From contig NZ_KQ948867.1 in the NCBI RefSeq assembly GCF_001514215.1, forward strand, positions 98,380-162,379: 64,000 nt of DNA, in the 5' to 3' direction. The stretch's first letter is position 1, and each line of letters starts with the position of its first letter. The notes beneath the pieces are model-generated. The model had not been told where the DNA came from. It saw only the letters and a list, made by a program, of their open reading frames with translations, and did not search any database. This stretch comes from Streptomyces bungoensis (lineage in GTDB: Bacteria; Actinomycetota; Actinomycetes; Streptomycetales; Streptomycetaceae). Below, piece by piece: positions 42,528 through 51,947 of the stretch. A program made the position numbers and the translations under genes.

Positions 42528-43123
42528 TCGCGCCCATGCCCGCAGCGCGGCCCGCCCGCATACCCAGTCAGCGTGACGGCTCCGACGACACCCCGGCCGC
42601 CACCACCGCCCTCGCGGACGCCGCGGCCCTCGGCACCACCGTCGACCACCTCACCGAGACCTACCGGGCGCACTACCGGTCGCTCCTCGGTCTCGCCGCC
42701 CTCCTCCTCGACGACACGGCCTCCTGCGAGGACGTCGTCCAGGAGGCCTTCATACGCGTCCACTCGGCCCGCAAGCGCGTCCGCGACCCCGAGAAGACCC
42801 TCGCCTACCTCCGCCAGACCGTCGTCAACCTCTCCCGCTCCGCCCTGCGCCGGCGCATCCTCGGCCTGAAGCTGCTCTCCAAGCCGATGCCCGACATGGC
42901 GAGCGCGGAGGAGGGCGCCTACGACCAGCTGGAGCGGCGCGACCTCATCAAGGCGATGAAGGGACTGCAGCGCCGCCAGCGCGAGGTCCTGGTGCTGCGC
43001 TACTTCGCGGACATGACCGAGGCGCAGGTCGCCGAGACGCTCGGCATCTCGCTGGGCTCGGTGAAGGCGTACGGCTCGCGGGGCATCGCCGCGCTCCGGA
43101 TCGCCATGGAGACGCCGGCATGA
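42428..43123 (+). CDS. SigE-family ECF RNA polymerase sigma factor
   Basis: A 231-residue sigma factor. Region 2 has YRAHYRSLLGLAALLLDDTASCEDVVQEAFIRVHSA (about residues 79-113), region 4 has LQRRQREVLVLRYFADMTEAQVAETLGISLGSVKAYGSRGIAAL. About 70 Ala/Arg/Pro residues precede region 2. Start uncertain: GTG at 42428 has no clear ribosome site and ATG at 42518 is the alternative. ATGA overlap couples it to the membrane protein gene behind it, the usual sigma/anti-sigma layout. Confidence 0.9.
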   Translation: MAEVLELTAARGTAALRPPRAALRPRVPGGMPVIAPMPAARPARIPSQRDGSDDTPAATTALADAAALGTTVDHLTETYRAHYRSLLGLAALLLDDTASCEDVVQEAFIRVHSARKRVRDPEKTLAYLRQTVVNLSRSALRRRILGLKLLSKPMPDMASAEEGAYDQLERRDLIKAMKGLQRRQREVLVLRYFADMTEAQVAETLGISLGSVKAYGSRGIAALRIAMETPA

Positions 43124-44394
43124 GCGAACGCGCAGAAGGGGGCGACGCCCGTGGCCGCCCCTCCCACGAACGCCACGAACCCTTCGCCTGGCACGAGCCG
43201 ACGAAGGACGAGCAAGAGCACACGCCATCGCACGCTGGGAACGGAACTGTGAACCACGGCCCCGACGCACAGGGCCCCGAGGGGTCCGAGCCGGGTCTCG
43301 ACGGCCTCGCCCCGGACCTCGACGGCCCCGCACCGGATCCCGACGGCCTCGAACGGGATCTCGACGGCCTCGCACCGGACGAGCTGGCCCTGCGCCGGAT
43401 CCTGCACGCCGCGGTCGAGGACATCGAACCGCGCACCGGCACACTCGACCACCTGCGCCGCGCCGTGCCCGCCCGGCGGGCCCGCAAGCGCCAGGCCGTC
43501 GTCGGCATGGCGGCCGCCGCCCTGTTCATCGGCACCGCCATCCCCGCTCTCATCCACGTCTCGGCCGCCGGCGGCTCCGACCCGAACACCGCCATGGCCG
43601 GGCAGACCTCCCAGACCCAGGGCGGAGCCGACCAGGGCAAGCAGGAGGACGGCGGCTCCAGCGGTCCCGCCGACTCCCACGGCAAGACGCCCGGGCACGG
43701 CAAGGGCAGCGGCAAGCCCGGCGAGCGGGGCGGGACCGGCGGCAGCGGCACCGGCTCGTCCTCCGGCGCCAACCCGTCCGCCACCCTGGCCACGGGCGCC
43801 CCGCTGTGCACGGCGGCCCAGCTGGGCTCCGCCACGCAGAGCGTGAACGCCGCCGACACCGCGGGCGTGGTCTACGGCGTCTTCCGCGTCACCAACATCT
43901 CCACCAGCAGCTGCACCGTCGGCGGCGCGGGCACCGTCGCGGTCGCGGCGCAGGGCGCGGCCGACCCGGCCAAGGTGGGCGCTGCCCGGCACGCGGCCGG
44001 GGACGCGGCGGCCGGGCTGCCCGACCCCTCCCTGGAGGCGACAGGGCTGGTCCTGCAGCCGGGCGCGGCCTACGAGGAGAAGTTCGCCTTCGTGCCCTCC
44101 GAGACCTGCCCCACCACCGGCGGGACCGACACCACCAGCGGCGGCACGACCGGCGGCGATCCCTCACCCGCCCCCTCGCCCAGCCAGGACGCCGGAGCCT
44201 CCGGGACCACCGACACCGGCACCGGCACGTCCTCGGGTGTCACGACCCAGCTCGTCACCGAGGACGGGGGCACGGCCGACGGCAGCGTCCTCGTCACCCA
44301 CACCGCGCAGCCGGGCTCGCCGAGCGTGTCGGCGACGGTGCCGGGCGCGTGCGCCGGGACGGTGTACTACACCGGGGTGCTGGCGGCGTCGTAG
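43120..44394 (+). CDS. membrane partner (putative anti-sigma) of the SigE-type sigma factor
   Basis: A 424-residue protein with one membrane helix (about residues 127-148, VVGMAAAALFIGTAIPALI). The cytoplasmic part contains DLDG repeats and LALRRILHAAVEDIEPRTGTLDHLRRAVP, a stretch also hinted at in the partner gene at 63401. The large outer part has a Gly/Ser/Lys-rich stalk and a beta-type domain (ATGAPLCTAAQLGSA, SSCTVGGAGTV) with Cys residues and a Thr/Ser/Gly linker. No zinc-type anti-sigma motif is seen, so the role rests on gene position. Confidence 0.8.
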   Translation: MSERAEGGDARGRPSHERHEPFAWHEPTKDEQEHTPSHAGNGTVNHGPDAQGPEGSEPGLDGLAPDLDGPAPDPDGLERDLDGLAPDELALRRILHAAVEDIEPRTGTLDHLRRAVPARRARKRQAVVGMAAAALFIGTAIPALIHVSAAGGSDPNTAMAGQTSQTQGGADQGKQEDGGSSGPADSHGKTPGHGKGSGKPGERGGTGGSGTGSSSGANPSATLATGAPLCTAAQLGSATQSVNAADTAGVVYGVFRVTNISTSSCTVGGAGTVAVAAQGAADPAKVGAARHAAGDAAAGLPDPSLEATGLVLQPGAAYEEKFAFVPSETCPTTGGTDTTSGGTTGGDPSPAPSPSQDAGASGTTDTGTGTSSGVTTQLVTEDGGTADGSVLVTHTAQPGSPSVSATVPGACAGTVYYTGVLAAS

Positions 44395-44400
44395 CGCCTG

Positions 44401-44418
44401 CCGGGCCTGCCGGCCCGG
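44401..44418. terminator. short hairpin between convergent genes
   Basis: CCGGGCC and GGCCCGG pair around TGCC, seven bases after the membrane partner gene and 14 before the SURF1 stop. Confidence 0.45.
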
Positions 44419-44431
44419 ACGGCCCGGACGC

Positions 44432-45244
44432 TCAGACGGCGGCCGGCTGGTCGGGCCGGTCGGTCTGGTCCGGCTGGTCCGGCTGCGCGGACACCAGGCC
44501 CAGCGCCGCGTCCCGGTGGAACTCCACCTCGCGGCGCAGCAGCCGGAACCACATGAAGACGACGAAGCCGGCGAAGACGAACCACTCGCCGGTGTAGCCG
44601 AGGTTCTGGAACGCCTTCAGGTCCAGGCCGGTGCCGTCCGGCGCGGTCGCGGGGACGGCCTTCATCCCGGAGTCGGCCCGGTCCAGGGTGACCCAGGCGT
44701 CGTACAGCCGGTACGGCACCAGGTTGACCAGGGAGGCCGAGCTGATCGCCCCGGTCTGCCCGGCGGGCAGGCCGCTCTGGGCGCCGACCCCGTTGTCCCC
44801 CGGGGTCTCCGAGGCCTGCAGCGCGCCGGTGACGGTGACCTCGCCGGCGGGCGGGGCGGGGGCCTTCGCCGCGTCCGGGTGGCCGGGCAGCCAGCCGCGG
44901 ACCACGGGCAGGGCGCGCCCGGAGTCGGTGCGCAGCAGCGTCAGCACGTAGAAGCCGCTCCTGCCGTCCAGCTCCCGGCCGGGCACCAGCAGCTGCGCGC
45001 CGTACCGGCCGGTCGCGGTGACCCGCCGTCCCGAGGTGGCCTTGTCCACCGGGAGCATGGAGGCCAGCGGACGGGCCTTCTCGTGCCGGTCGGAGGCGGC
45101 CTGCTCGGTGGCGGCGCGATGGTCCTGCACCCGCCCCTCGAACCGGCTCAGCTGCCACGACCCCATGAAGATGCAGAAGGGGATGGCGAGCAGCACGAAG
45201 ACGTTGATGCCCCACCAGCGGGGTGTCAGCAGAAACCGGTACAC
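44432..45244 (-). CDS. SURF1 family cytochrome oxidase assembly protein
   Basis: A 270-residue protein with a helix at each end: FVLLAIPFCIFMGSWQL near the N terminus and WFVFAGFVVFMWFRLL at about 215-230. The outer part has VTATGRYGAQLLVPGRELDG, GFYVLTLLRTDSGRALPVVRGWLPG and NLVPYRLYDAWVTLD, typical of SURF1. The start is GTG, with TACCGT seven bases upstream, so leaderless. It probably helps haem a insertion into cytochrome aa3. Confidence 0.9.
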   Translation of the reverse strand: MYRFLLTPRWWGINVFVLLAIPFCIFMGSWQLSRFEGRVQDHRAATEQAASDRHEKARPLASMLPVDKATSGRRVTATGRYGAQLLVPGRELDGRSGFYVLTLLRTDSGRALPVVRGWLPGHPDAAKAPAPPAGEVTVTGALQASETPGDNGVGAQSGLPAGQTGAISSASLVNLVPYRLYDAWVTLDRADSGMKAVPATAPDGTGLDLKAFQNLGYTGEWFVFAGFVVFMWFRLLRREVEFHRDAALGLVSAQPDQPDQTDRPDQPAAV

Positions 45245-45404
45245 GCCCTCAACGGTACGGCGCCCGGCGCGCGAGGCCGTCGCGGGGCCCCGAACCGGAC
45301 AGGTGTGCGGACGCGGTGGCGGTGATCGGGAATTGGGCGGGAGTTGTCCACAGGCTGGGGACGCCCGCCAGCACGTTGCCGGCCCGGCCAGGCACTATGG
45401 GCGC

Positions 45405-47234
45405 ATGACTGGGGCGATGAGTGAGAGCAGGGCGCCGGGGACTCCGGGCGCCGACGACATGCCGGACTGGGAGAAGCGCTTCCGGGCGCCGCGGGTCTCG
45501 CTGCCCGACTGGGCGGAGGACGCGCCGGACCGCTCCCTGTTCGTGTCGAACGCGACGGGCACGTACGAGCTGTACGCCTGGGACCGGGGCACGGGCGAGC
45601 AGCGGCAGGCCACGAACCGGCCGAACGGCACGACGGACGGCGTGCTGTCCCCGGACGGCGCCTGGATCTGGTGGTTCGACGACAAGGACGGCGACGAGTT
45701 CGGCGTCTGGCGCCGCCAGCCCTTCACCGGCGGGCCGGACGAGACGGCCGTGCCCGGACTGGCCCCCTCCTACCCGGCAGGCCTGGCCCTGGCCCGCGAC
45801 GGCCGCACGGCCGTGGTCGGCCGCTCCACCGACGAGGACGGCACGACCGTCCACCTCGCCCGGGCGGGCGAGGACCCGGTCGAGATCTACCGGCACCGCG
45901 AGTCGGCGGGCGTCGGCGACCTCTCCCACGACGGCTCCCTGATCGCGATCGAGCACACCGAGCACGGCGACGCCATGCACGCGGCCCTGCGCGTGCTCCG
46001 CCCGGACGGCACGACGGTCGCCGAACTGGACGACACCAAGGGCGGCACCGAGGAGCTGGGCCTGGAGGTGCTGGGCTTCGCCCCCGTCGACGGCGACCCG
46101 CGGCTGCTCATCGGCCACCAGCGCCGGGGCCGCTGGGAGCCCCTGGTGTGGGACGTGGCGACGTGCGAGGAGACCGACCTCGCCCTCGACCTCCCCGGTG
46201 ACGTCGGCGCCGAGTGGTACCCGGACGGCGGCGCGCTGCTCATCGTCCACAGCCACGAGGCCCGCAGCGAGCTGTTCCGCTTCGACCTGGCCACGCACGC
46301 GCTGACCCGCATCCCCACGCCGCCGGGCTCGGTCTCCGGGGCGACGGCACGCCCCGACGGCAGCGTGGAGTACCTGTGGTCGTCGGCCGCCGAGCCGCCC
46401 GCCGTCCGCTCGACCGCCGGCGGGGTCGTCCTGGACCCTCCCGGCATGAAGTGCCCGCCGTCGGTCCCGGTGGAGGACGCGTGGGTGGAGGGCCCCGGGG
46501 GCATCGTCCACGCCCTGGTGCAGAAGCCGGCCGGTGCCACCGGCCCCCTGCCGACGGTCTTCGACCTGCACGGCGGCCCCACCTGGCACGACAGCGACTC
46601 CTTCGCCGCGGGCCCGGCGGCCTGGCTGGACCACGGGTACGCGGTGATCCGCGTCAACTACCGCGGCTCCACCGGGTACGGCCGCGCCTGGACGGACGCG
46701 CTCAAGCACCGGGTCGGGCTGATCGAGCTGGAGGACGTCGCCGCGGTCCGCGACTGGGCCGTCGCCTCCGGCCTCGCCGACCCCGCCCGCCTCGTTCTCA
46801 CCGGCGGCTCCTGGGGCGGCTACCTCACCCTCCTCGGCGTCGGCACCCAGCCGGAGGCGTGGGCGGTGGGCATCGCGGTCGTGCCGGTCGCGGACTACGT
46901 GACGGCCTACCACGACGAGATGGAGGCCCTGAAGGCCATGGACCGCACGCTCCTGGGCGGCACCCCGGAGGAGGTCCCCGAACGTTTCGAGGCGTCCTCC
47001 CCGCTCACCTACGTCGACCAGGTCAAGGCCCCCGTCTACATTTCGGCCGGCGTCAACGACCCCCGCTGTCCGATCCGCCAGATCGACAACTACGTCAAGC
47101 GCCTGGAGGCCCGCGGCGCGGCCCACGAGGTCTACCGCTACGACGCGGGCCACGGCTCCCTGGTCGTCGACGAGCGCATCAAGCAGGTCCGGCTCGAACT
47201 GGACTTCGCCGCACGCCACCTCACCGGGGCGTGA
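45405..47234 (+). CDS. S9 family (prolyl oligopeptidase-type) serine peptidase
   Basis: A 609-residue cytoplasmic peptidase. The N-terminal part forms a beta-propeller (repeats such as LSPDGAWIWWFDD, LSHDGSLIAIEH). The C-terminal hydrolase domain has FDLHGGPTWHD, VNYRGSTGYG, the nucleophile GGSWGGY (Ser about 468), Asp in NDPRCP and His in DAGHGSLV. No signal peptide. I chose ATG 45405; CACTAT lies six bases before it. ATG 45417 is an alternative. Confidence 0.92.
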   Translation: MTGAMSESRAPGTPGADDMPDWEKRFRAPRVSLPDWAEDAPDRSLFVSNATGTYELYAWDRGTGEQRQATNRPNGTTDGVLSPDGAWIWWFDDKDGDEFGVWRRQPFTGGPDETAVPGLAPSYPAGLALARDGRTAVVGRSTDEDGTTVHLARAGEDPVEIYRHRESAGVGDLSHDGSLIAIEHTEHGDAMHAALRVLRPDGTTVAELDDTKGGTEELGLEVLGFAPVDGDPRLLIGHQRRGRWEPLVWDVATCEETDLALDLPGDVGAEWYPDGGALLIVHSHEARSELFRFDLATHALTRIPTPPGSVSGATARPDGSVEYLWSSAAEPPAVRSTAGGVVLDPPGMKCPPSVPVEDAWVEGPGGIVHALVQKPAGATGPLPTVFDLHGGPTWHDSDSFAAGPAAWLDHGYAVIRVNYRGSTGYGRAWTDALKHRVGLIELEDVAAVRDWAVASGLADPARLVLTGGSWGGYLTLLGVGTQPEAWAVGIAVVPVADYVTAYHDEMEALKAMDRTLLGGTPEEVPERFEASSPLTYVDQVKAPVYISAGVNDPRCPIRQIDNYVKRLEARGAAHEVYRYDAGHGSLVVDERIKQVRLELDFAARHLTGA

Positions 47235-47264
47235 ACGGCACCCCCGGGGCCGGGCGGCCGGGCG

Positions 47265-49160
47265 TCAGCCCAGGTCGGCCAGGCCCCGGCGGGTCGCGGC
47301 GACGACGACGCGGTCGCCCGGCCGCAGCGCGTAGGACGCGGGGACCGAAGCCTGCCGCTCCACCGCCAGCACCCGCCAGGCGCCGGCCCGGAACGCCTGG
47401 CCCACGGTCCGCCCCTCCAGCTCCGGATGCCCGGCCACGTCCACCGACGCGAACAGCAGCACCCGCCGCTCCACCGACAGCGCCCCCAGCACCCGCCGCC
47501 CCAGCATGGCCCCCGCGAACGCCGGCGCCGCGAGGTGCGACACGCTCCGGCTCCGCGTCGACGCCTGCGGGTGCGCGGCCCGCAGCGTCCGGTACACCGC
47601 GGCCGCGAAGTCGTCGTCGTACAGCCGTAAGACCACCCGCAGATCCGGCCGCACCGACCGCGCGTACAGCACGGCCTCCAGGTTCGTCGTGTCCGCGCTG
47701 GTCACCGCGAGCAGCGCGTGCGCCCGGTGGATCTTCGCCGCCTCCAGCACCCCTTCCTGCGTGACGTCCCCCAGCACCACCGGCACCCGCAGCCGCCGCG
47801 CGGTCGCCAGCCCCCGCGCCTCCGGGTCGGACTCCACGCACACCACCGAGACGTGCAGCTCCCGCAGCCGGGTCAGCACCCGTGTGCCGATCTTGCCGAG
47901 CCCGAGCAGCACCACGTGCCCGCCGAGCCCGCGCGGCGGCTTGCGCAGCGCGGAGGCGGTCCGGAAGGTGCCGAGCGCCTCGAGCACCGCCGCCAGCAGC
48001 ACCGGCAGCAGCAGCAACCCGACCAGCCCGGACAGCAGTTGCAGGACCTGCCGCCCGACCGGCTGCCCCAGCGCCGGATTGTCGATCGCGAACAGGTCCA
48101 GCAGCGTCAGATAGAAGGCACTCAGCGGATGCACGTCGGCGACCACCCACAGCGCCACGGCGAGCGCGACCACACAGCCCACGAGCCCCGCCAGCGACCA
48201 CCGCAGCCGCCGGGAGAACAGGGAGGCGAGCGGCGGCACGACCCCCATCCCGCGCCCGGCCATGTCCGACGCCGGCCCGCCGGGCGCGGCCGACACGTCC
48301 TCCAGCACCACGGCGGCCCGCCCGCCGGCCCGGCGCACCTCGTCGTCGTCCGGCAGCAGCCGGGGCCCGGCCTCGTCGCCGTCACTGGACCCGTCGGCCC
48401 CCGCGGGACCGGTGCCGTTCGCCGAGAGCAGGGCGAGCGTGCACAGCCCCCGGTCGGCGATCCGCCCGTCCCGCGACGGCACCCGCTCCACCGCCCGCAG
48501 CAGCAGGCTGTCGGTCTGCACGACCTTGGTGGTGCCGGCGACCGCGGCGGCGGCCAGCGCGGGCGCGGCGGTGTCGGCGTCGGACAGGACGGTCGTGGAC
48601 GCCTCCACCCCGTCCGCCGCGCCCTCGCCCGATCCGGCGGCCAACGCGGCCGCCTGGTCCAGGAGTTCCTCGATGTGCTGGCCCAGCCGCCGGTTGTAGA
48701 GCCGCAGGACCAGCCGCAGCCGCGGGTTGAGCCGGCGGGCGGTCAGCGCGGCCCGGATGTTGGTCTCGTCGTCGTCGTACACGAGCGCCAGCGCGGCGGC
48801 CCCCTCCACCCCGGCCTCGGCGAGCACCGCCTCGGTCGGATCGGCGGCCTCCAGCAGCCGCTCCTCCACGGCCCGTTGCGCGCTCGCGCCGCCGCTGCCG
48901 GTACCGCCGGCGGGGACGTTCCCGGTGCCCCGGCCGACGGCGGCGCTGACCACCCGGTCGAGCAGCGCCGAGGCGGCCCGCGCCCGGCCGGCCACCGGGG
49001 TCCGCGCCGTGCGCTCGTCGGGCGGCACCACCAGGGTGACCTGCTCGCCGTGGACCCCGCGCAACTCGGCCGCCAGCCGGTGCGCCAGCCCGTCGTCACC
49101 GCACACCACCATGTGCGCCACCGGGGCGCCGGCCCCACCCTGATTCGGAACGCTCGCCAC
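47265..49160 (-). CDS. NAD-binding (RCK/TrkA-N) potassium channel-like protein
   Basis: A 631-residue protein with two RCK-type nucleotide-binding domains, one N-terminal (VVCGDDGLAHRLAAEL) and one after a membrane part (VVLLGLGKIGTRVLTRLRE, at about residue 410). Between them are two helices, LAGLVGCVVALAVALWVV and LLSGLVGLLLLPVLLAAVL, around a re-entrant-like YLTLLDLFAIDN. Lack of a TVGYG filter suggests that it is not a usual potassium channel; a Castor/Pollux- or CASTOR-like role is open. Start GTG at 49160 is uncertain. Confidence 0.8.
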   Translation of the reverse strand: MASVPNQGGAGAPVAHMVVCGDDGLAHRLAAELRGVHGEQVTLVVPPDERTARTPVAGRARAASALLDRVVSAAVGRGTGNVPAGGTGSGGASAQRAVEERLLEAADPTEAVLAEAGVEGAAALALVYDDDETNIRAALTARRLNPRLRLVLRLYNRRLGQHIEELLDQAAALAAGSGEGAADGVEASTTVLSDADTAAPALAAAAVAGTTKVVQTDSLLLRAVERVPSRDGRIADRGLCTLALLSANGTGPAGADGSSDGDEAGPRLLPDDDEVRRAGGRAAVVLEDVSAAPGGPASDMAGRGMGVVPPLASLFSRRLRWSLAGLVGCVVALAVALWVVADVHPLSAFYLTLLDLFAIDNPALGQPVGRQVLQLLSGLVGLLLLPVLLAAVLEALGTFRTASALRKPPRGLGGHVVLLGLGKIGTRVLTRLRELHVSVVCVESDPEARGLATARRLRVPVVLGDVTQEGVLEAAKIHRAHALLAVTSADTTNLEAVLYARSVRPDLRVVLRLYDDDFAAAVYRTLRAAHPQASTRSRSVSHLAAPAFAGAMLGRRVLGALSVERRVLLFASVDVAGHPELEGRTVGQAFRAGAWRVLAVERQASVPASYALRPGDRVVVAATRRGLADLG

Positions 49161-49271
49161 GAAGGGAAAGACTGCCCCAAGGAAACGGGTGGTTCCACCA
49201 GGGAGGTGAACACCCGTCACCCCGGCCCCGTACGCAGGGGCAAGGGAGCACGCAGCCGGAGGTACCTTCCC

Positions 49272-50309
49272 GTGGCCATCACCGAAGACGCCCCGCCCGG
49301 CCCCGCCGAGCGGACCGCGCCGGCACCCCCTTCCGGGGCGGTCGCCCGCGAACGGGAGGGCCGCGGGCTCAGCTCCCCGCTGCTCCTCACCCTGGTCCTG
49401 CTCCTGGCCGTGCTCGCCCAGTCCCCGCTGCGCGGAGCCCTCGGCACCCCGCTCATGCAGAGCTGGATGACCGTGTTCGTCGCCGTCACCGTGCAGGCGC
49501 TGCCCTTCCTCGTCCTCGGCGTCCTGCTCTCGGCGGCGATCGCGGTCTTCGTACCCCCCTCCTTCTTCGCCCGCGCCCTGCCGAACCGCCCCGCCCTGGC
49601 CGTACCGGTGGCCGGGCTCGCGGGCGCGGTGCTGCCGGGCTGCGAGTGCGCCTCCGTCCCGGTGGCGGGCGCGCTGGTGCGCCGGGGGGTGACCCCCGCG
49701 GCGGCCCTGGCCTTCCTGCTGTCCGCCCCGGCGATCAACCCGATCGTGCTGACCGCCACGGCCGTCGCCTTCCCGCGCGACCCGGAGATGGTCCTGGCCC
49801 GCTTCCTCGCCAGCCTGCTGGTGGCCTGCGCGATGGGCTGGCTGTGGCAGCGCCTGGGCCGGACCGACTGGCTGCGCCCGCCGGCGCACGGCGCGCACGA
49901 GGGCGCGACCCGGGGCGAGGCGTTCTGGAACTCGGTCCGGCACGACACCATGCACGCGGGCGGCTTCCTGGTGCTGGGCGCGATGGCCGCGGCCACGCTG
50001 AAGGCGGCGGTCCCGGCGACCTGGCTGCGCACCGCGGCCGACCAGCCCCTGCTCTCCGTGCTCGCCCTCGCCGTCCTGGCCGTGCTGCTGTCCATCTGCT
50101 CCGAGGCGGACGCGTTCGTCGCCGCCTCCCTCACCCAGTTCTCCCTGACGGCCAAGCTGGTGTTCCTCGTGGTGGGCCCGATGATCGACCTCAAGCTCTT
50201 CGCCATGCAGGCCGGCACCTTCGGCCGCGGCTTCGCCCTGCGCTTCGCCCCCGCCACCTTCGCGCTGGCCGTCGGGGGCGCGGTGCTGACCGGGGCGGTG
50301 CTGCTGTGA
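49272..50309 (+). CDS. DUF318/YcgR-type permease
   Basis: A 345-residue membrane protein with about eight helices. Two half-motifs stand out: LPGCECASVPVAGALVRRG and, in the second half, CSEADAFVAAS. These are the marks of the permease family containing YraQ/YcgR. The Cys pair and its companion gene suggest metal (zinc or similar) handling. Start GTG at 49272 has GGAGG nine bases upstream. It shares a GTGA overlap with the next gene. Confidence 0.88.
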   Translation: MAITEDAPPGPAERTAPAPPSGAVAREREGRGLSSPLLLTLVLLLAVLAQSPLRGALGTPLMQSWMTVFVAVTVQALPFLVLGVLLSAAIAVFVPPSFFARALPNRPALAVPVAGLAGAVLPGCECASVPVAGALVRRGVTPAAALAFLLSAPAINPIVLTATAVAFPRDPEMVLARFLASLLVACAMGWLWQRLGRTDWLRPPAHGAHEGATRGEAFWNSVRHDTMHAGGFLVLGAMAAATLKAAVPATWLRTAADQPLLSVLALAVLAVLLSICSEADAFVAASLTQFSLTAKLVFLVVGPMIDLKLFAMQAGTFGRGFALRFAPATFALAVGGAVLTGAVLL

Positions 50310-51046
50310 ACCGCCAGGCGCAGGCGGCGGTGATGTTCCTGCTCGGCGCCGCCCTGCTGCACGCGGGCACCACCGGCCTCTACCTGCGCTACGTCAAGGC
50401 CGGTCTGCAGCCCCTGCTGCTGGCGTCGGGCGTGGTCCTGATCGCGGCGGCCGCGGCGACGGCGTGGTACGAGCGCAGAGCCGCGAAGGCGGCCGGGGCG
50501 GCCGAGCCGGCGACGGCCGAGGCGCAGGCCCACTCCCACCCCGAACCGCGCATCTCCTGGCTGCTGCTCCTGCCCCTGCTGTCCCTGATCCTCGTCGCCC
50601 CGCCGGCCCTGGGCTCCTACAGCGCCCTGCGCGCGGGCACGGCCCTGCAGAAGCCGTACGGCTACGGCAGGCTGCCCGGCGCGAACCCCGCCCCGCTCAG
50701 CGTGGTGGACTACGCCTCGCGCGCGGCCTACGACCACGGCCGCTCACTGCACGGCCGCCCGGTCCGCGTCACGGGCTTCCTCGCCCTGGACCACTCGGGC
50801 GCCCCGTACCTGGTCCGCATGGCCCTCAACTGCTGTGCGGCGGACGCCCAGCCGGTGAAGATAGCCCTGACGGGCACGCTGCCCCCGGTGCTCCGCCCGG
50901 ACGCCTGGCTGGAGGTCACCGGCACCTACACCCCGAAGCTGACCCACGACCCGGTCAACAACGGCCCGATCCCCTACCTGAAGGTGACCTCGGCGAGACC
51001 GGTACCGACCCCGCACGACCCGTACGACGAGACCTGGAACAACTGA
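50306..51046 (+). CDS. TIGR03943 (YcgQ-type) membrane protein
   Basis: A 246-residue protein, partner of the YcgR-type permease. Two N-terminal helices (AAVMFLLGAALLHAG, LLLASGVVLIAAAAATAW), a His-rich stretch (AHSHPEPR), a third helix and an outer beta domain with GRPVRVTGFLA, NCCAADAQPVKIAL and WLEVTGTY. In Bacillus ycgR-ycgQ is under zinc control. The start overlaps the permease stop. Confidence 0.9.
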   Translation: MNRQAQAAVMFLLGAALLHAGTTGLYLRYVKAGLQPLLLASGVVLIAAAAATAWYERRAAKAAGAAEPATAEAQAHSHPEPRISWLLLLPLLSLILVAPPALGSYSALRAGTALQKPYGYGRLPGANPAPLSVVDYASRAAYDHGRSLHGRPVRVTGFLALDHSGAPYLVRMALNCCAADAQPVKIALTGTLPPVLRPDAWLEVTGTYTPKLTHDPVNNGPIPYLKVTSARPVPTPHDPYDETWNN

Positions 51047-51053
51047 AAAGGGT

Positions 51054-51947
51054 TCAGCCCAGGCACACCACGAGCAGGCAGAGGTGGGACGGGGAGGTGG
51101 GGTCCGAGGAGGGGCTCGTCGTGGAGGTGGACGGGGACGTGGTGGTCGGCGTACCCGTGTCCGACCCGGTGCCGGTGGACGGCGCGGGGGCGGGGTCGGC
51201 CGGCTGCTGGGCCGACGTGCCCGAACCGGCGGTGTCGTTACCGCCCGAGGCCGTGCCGCCCGTGTTGGTGCTGCCGGAGGCCGGAGCGGCGCCCTGCCGC
51301 GTGGCCGGGGTCCGGGCGGGCAGCGGAGCGGTGGCCGCGGCGTCGGTACGGGTGTTCGGCGAGGCGGTGTGGGGTGCGGCGGCGAGGGACTGCCGGCCGG
51401 AGCCGGCCGACGCGGGCTGCCGCGCGTGCCGGGGTGCGGTGCCGTGCGAGGAGCGGTGCGTGCCCGACTCGGGGGTGGCCGGGCCGGTGTCGGCGGAGGC
51501 CTCTCCGTCCCGGGCGCCCATGCTGTGGTCGTCCGGTGCCGCGGCCGCCTGGGCCCGGTCGCCGGACTGCCGGTCCATCGAGGCCAGCGTGAGCCCGCCG
51601 CCGACGAGCGCGACGGCGGTCGCGACCGCGGCCCTGCGCTTGTTCTTCTTCCAGCGCGCCAGCTGGCGCCGCCGCGCCGCCCGGCCCCGCGGCGCGGGCG
51701 GGGCACCGTCCACGTCACCGGAGGGCTGGAAGCGCGGAGCCCCGTCGGCGGCGGTGGCCGCCGCCTCGGCGGGGGCGTCGTCGTACCAGGAGTCCTCCGC
51801 CGTAGCTATGCCCATACCTGTGCCCGTCCCTGTGCCCGTGCTCCTGCCCATGGCCGTCGGGGGAGCGATGTCCGGGGCGTAGGCGCCGCATCCGGGGCAC
51901 ACCAGGGCGCCGTTCAGGTGGCGGCGGCACGAGGAGCAGTAGTCCAT
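51054..51947 (-). CDS. zinc-ribbon membrane protein with Thr/Ser-rich outer tail
   Basis: A 297-residue protein of unknown function. The N terminus is a CxxC...CxxC ribbon (CSSC, CPGC, residues 4-20), followed by a low-complexity part, basic RRRQLARWKKNKRR and one membrane helix (about residues 105-122). The outer part is rich in Thr, Ser, Pro and Ala, and the chain ends in LCLLVVCLG, a short hydrophobic Cys-containing end. AGGAAG precedes the ATG. Confidence 0.75.
   Translation of the reverse strand: MDYCSSCRRHLNGALVCPGCGAYAPDIAPPTAMGRSTGTGTGTGMGIATAEDSWYDDAPAEAAATAADGAPRFQPSGDVDGAPPAPRGRAARRRQLARWKKNKRRAAVATAVALVGGGLTLASMDRQSGDRAQAAAAPDDHSMGARDGEASADTGPATPESGTHRSSHGTAPRHARQPASAGSGRQSLAAAPHTASPNTRTDAAATAPLPARTPATRQGAAPASGSTNTGGTASGGNDTAGSGTSAQQPADPAPAPSTGTGSDTGTPTTTSPSTSTTSPSSDPTSPSHLCLLVVCLG

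Noticed and set aside
49917..50737. Minus-strand frame opposite the YcgR/YcgQ-type pair
   Set aside because: No domain and opposite two genes with clear membrane helices.
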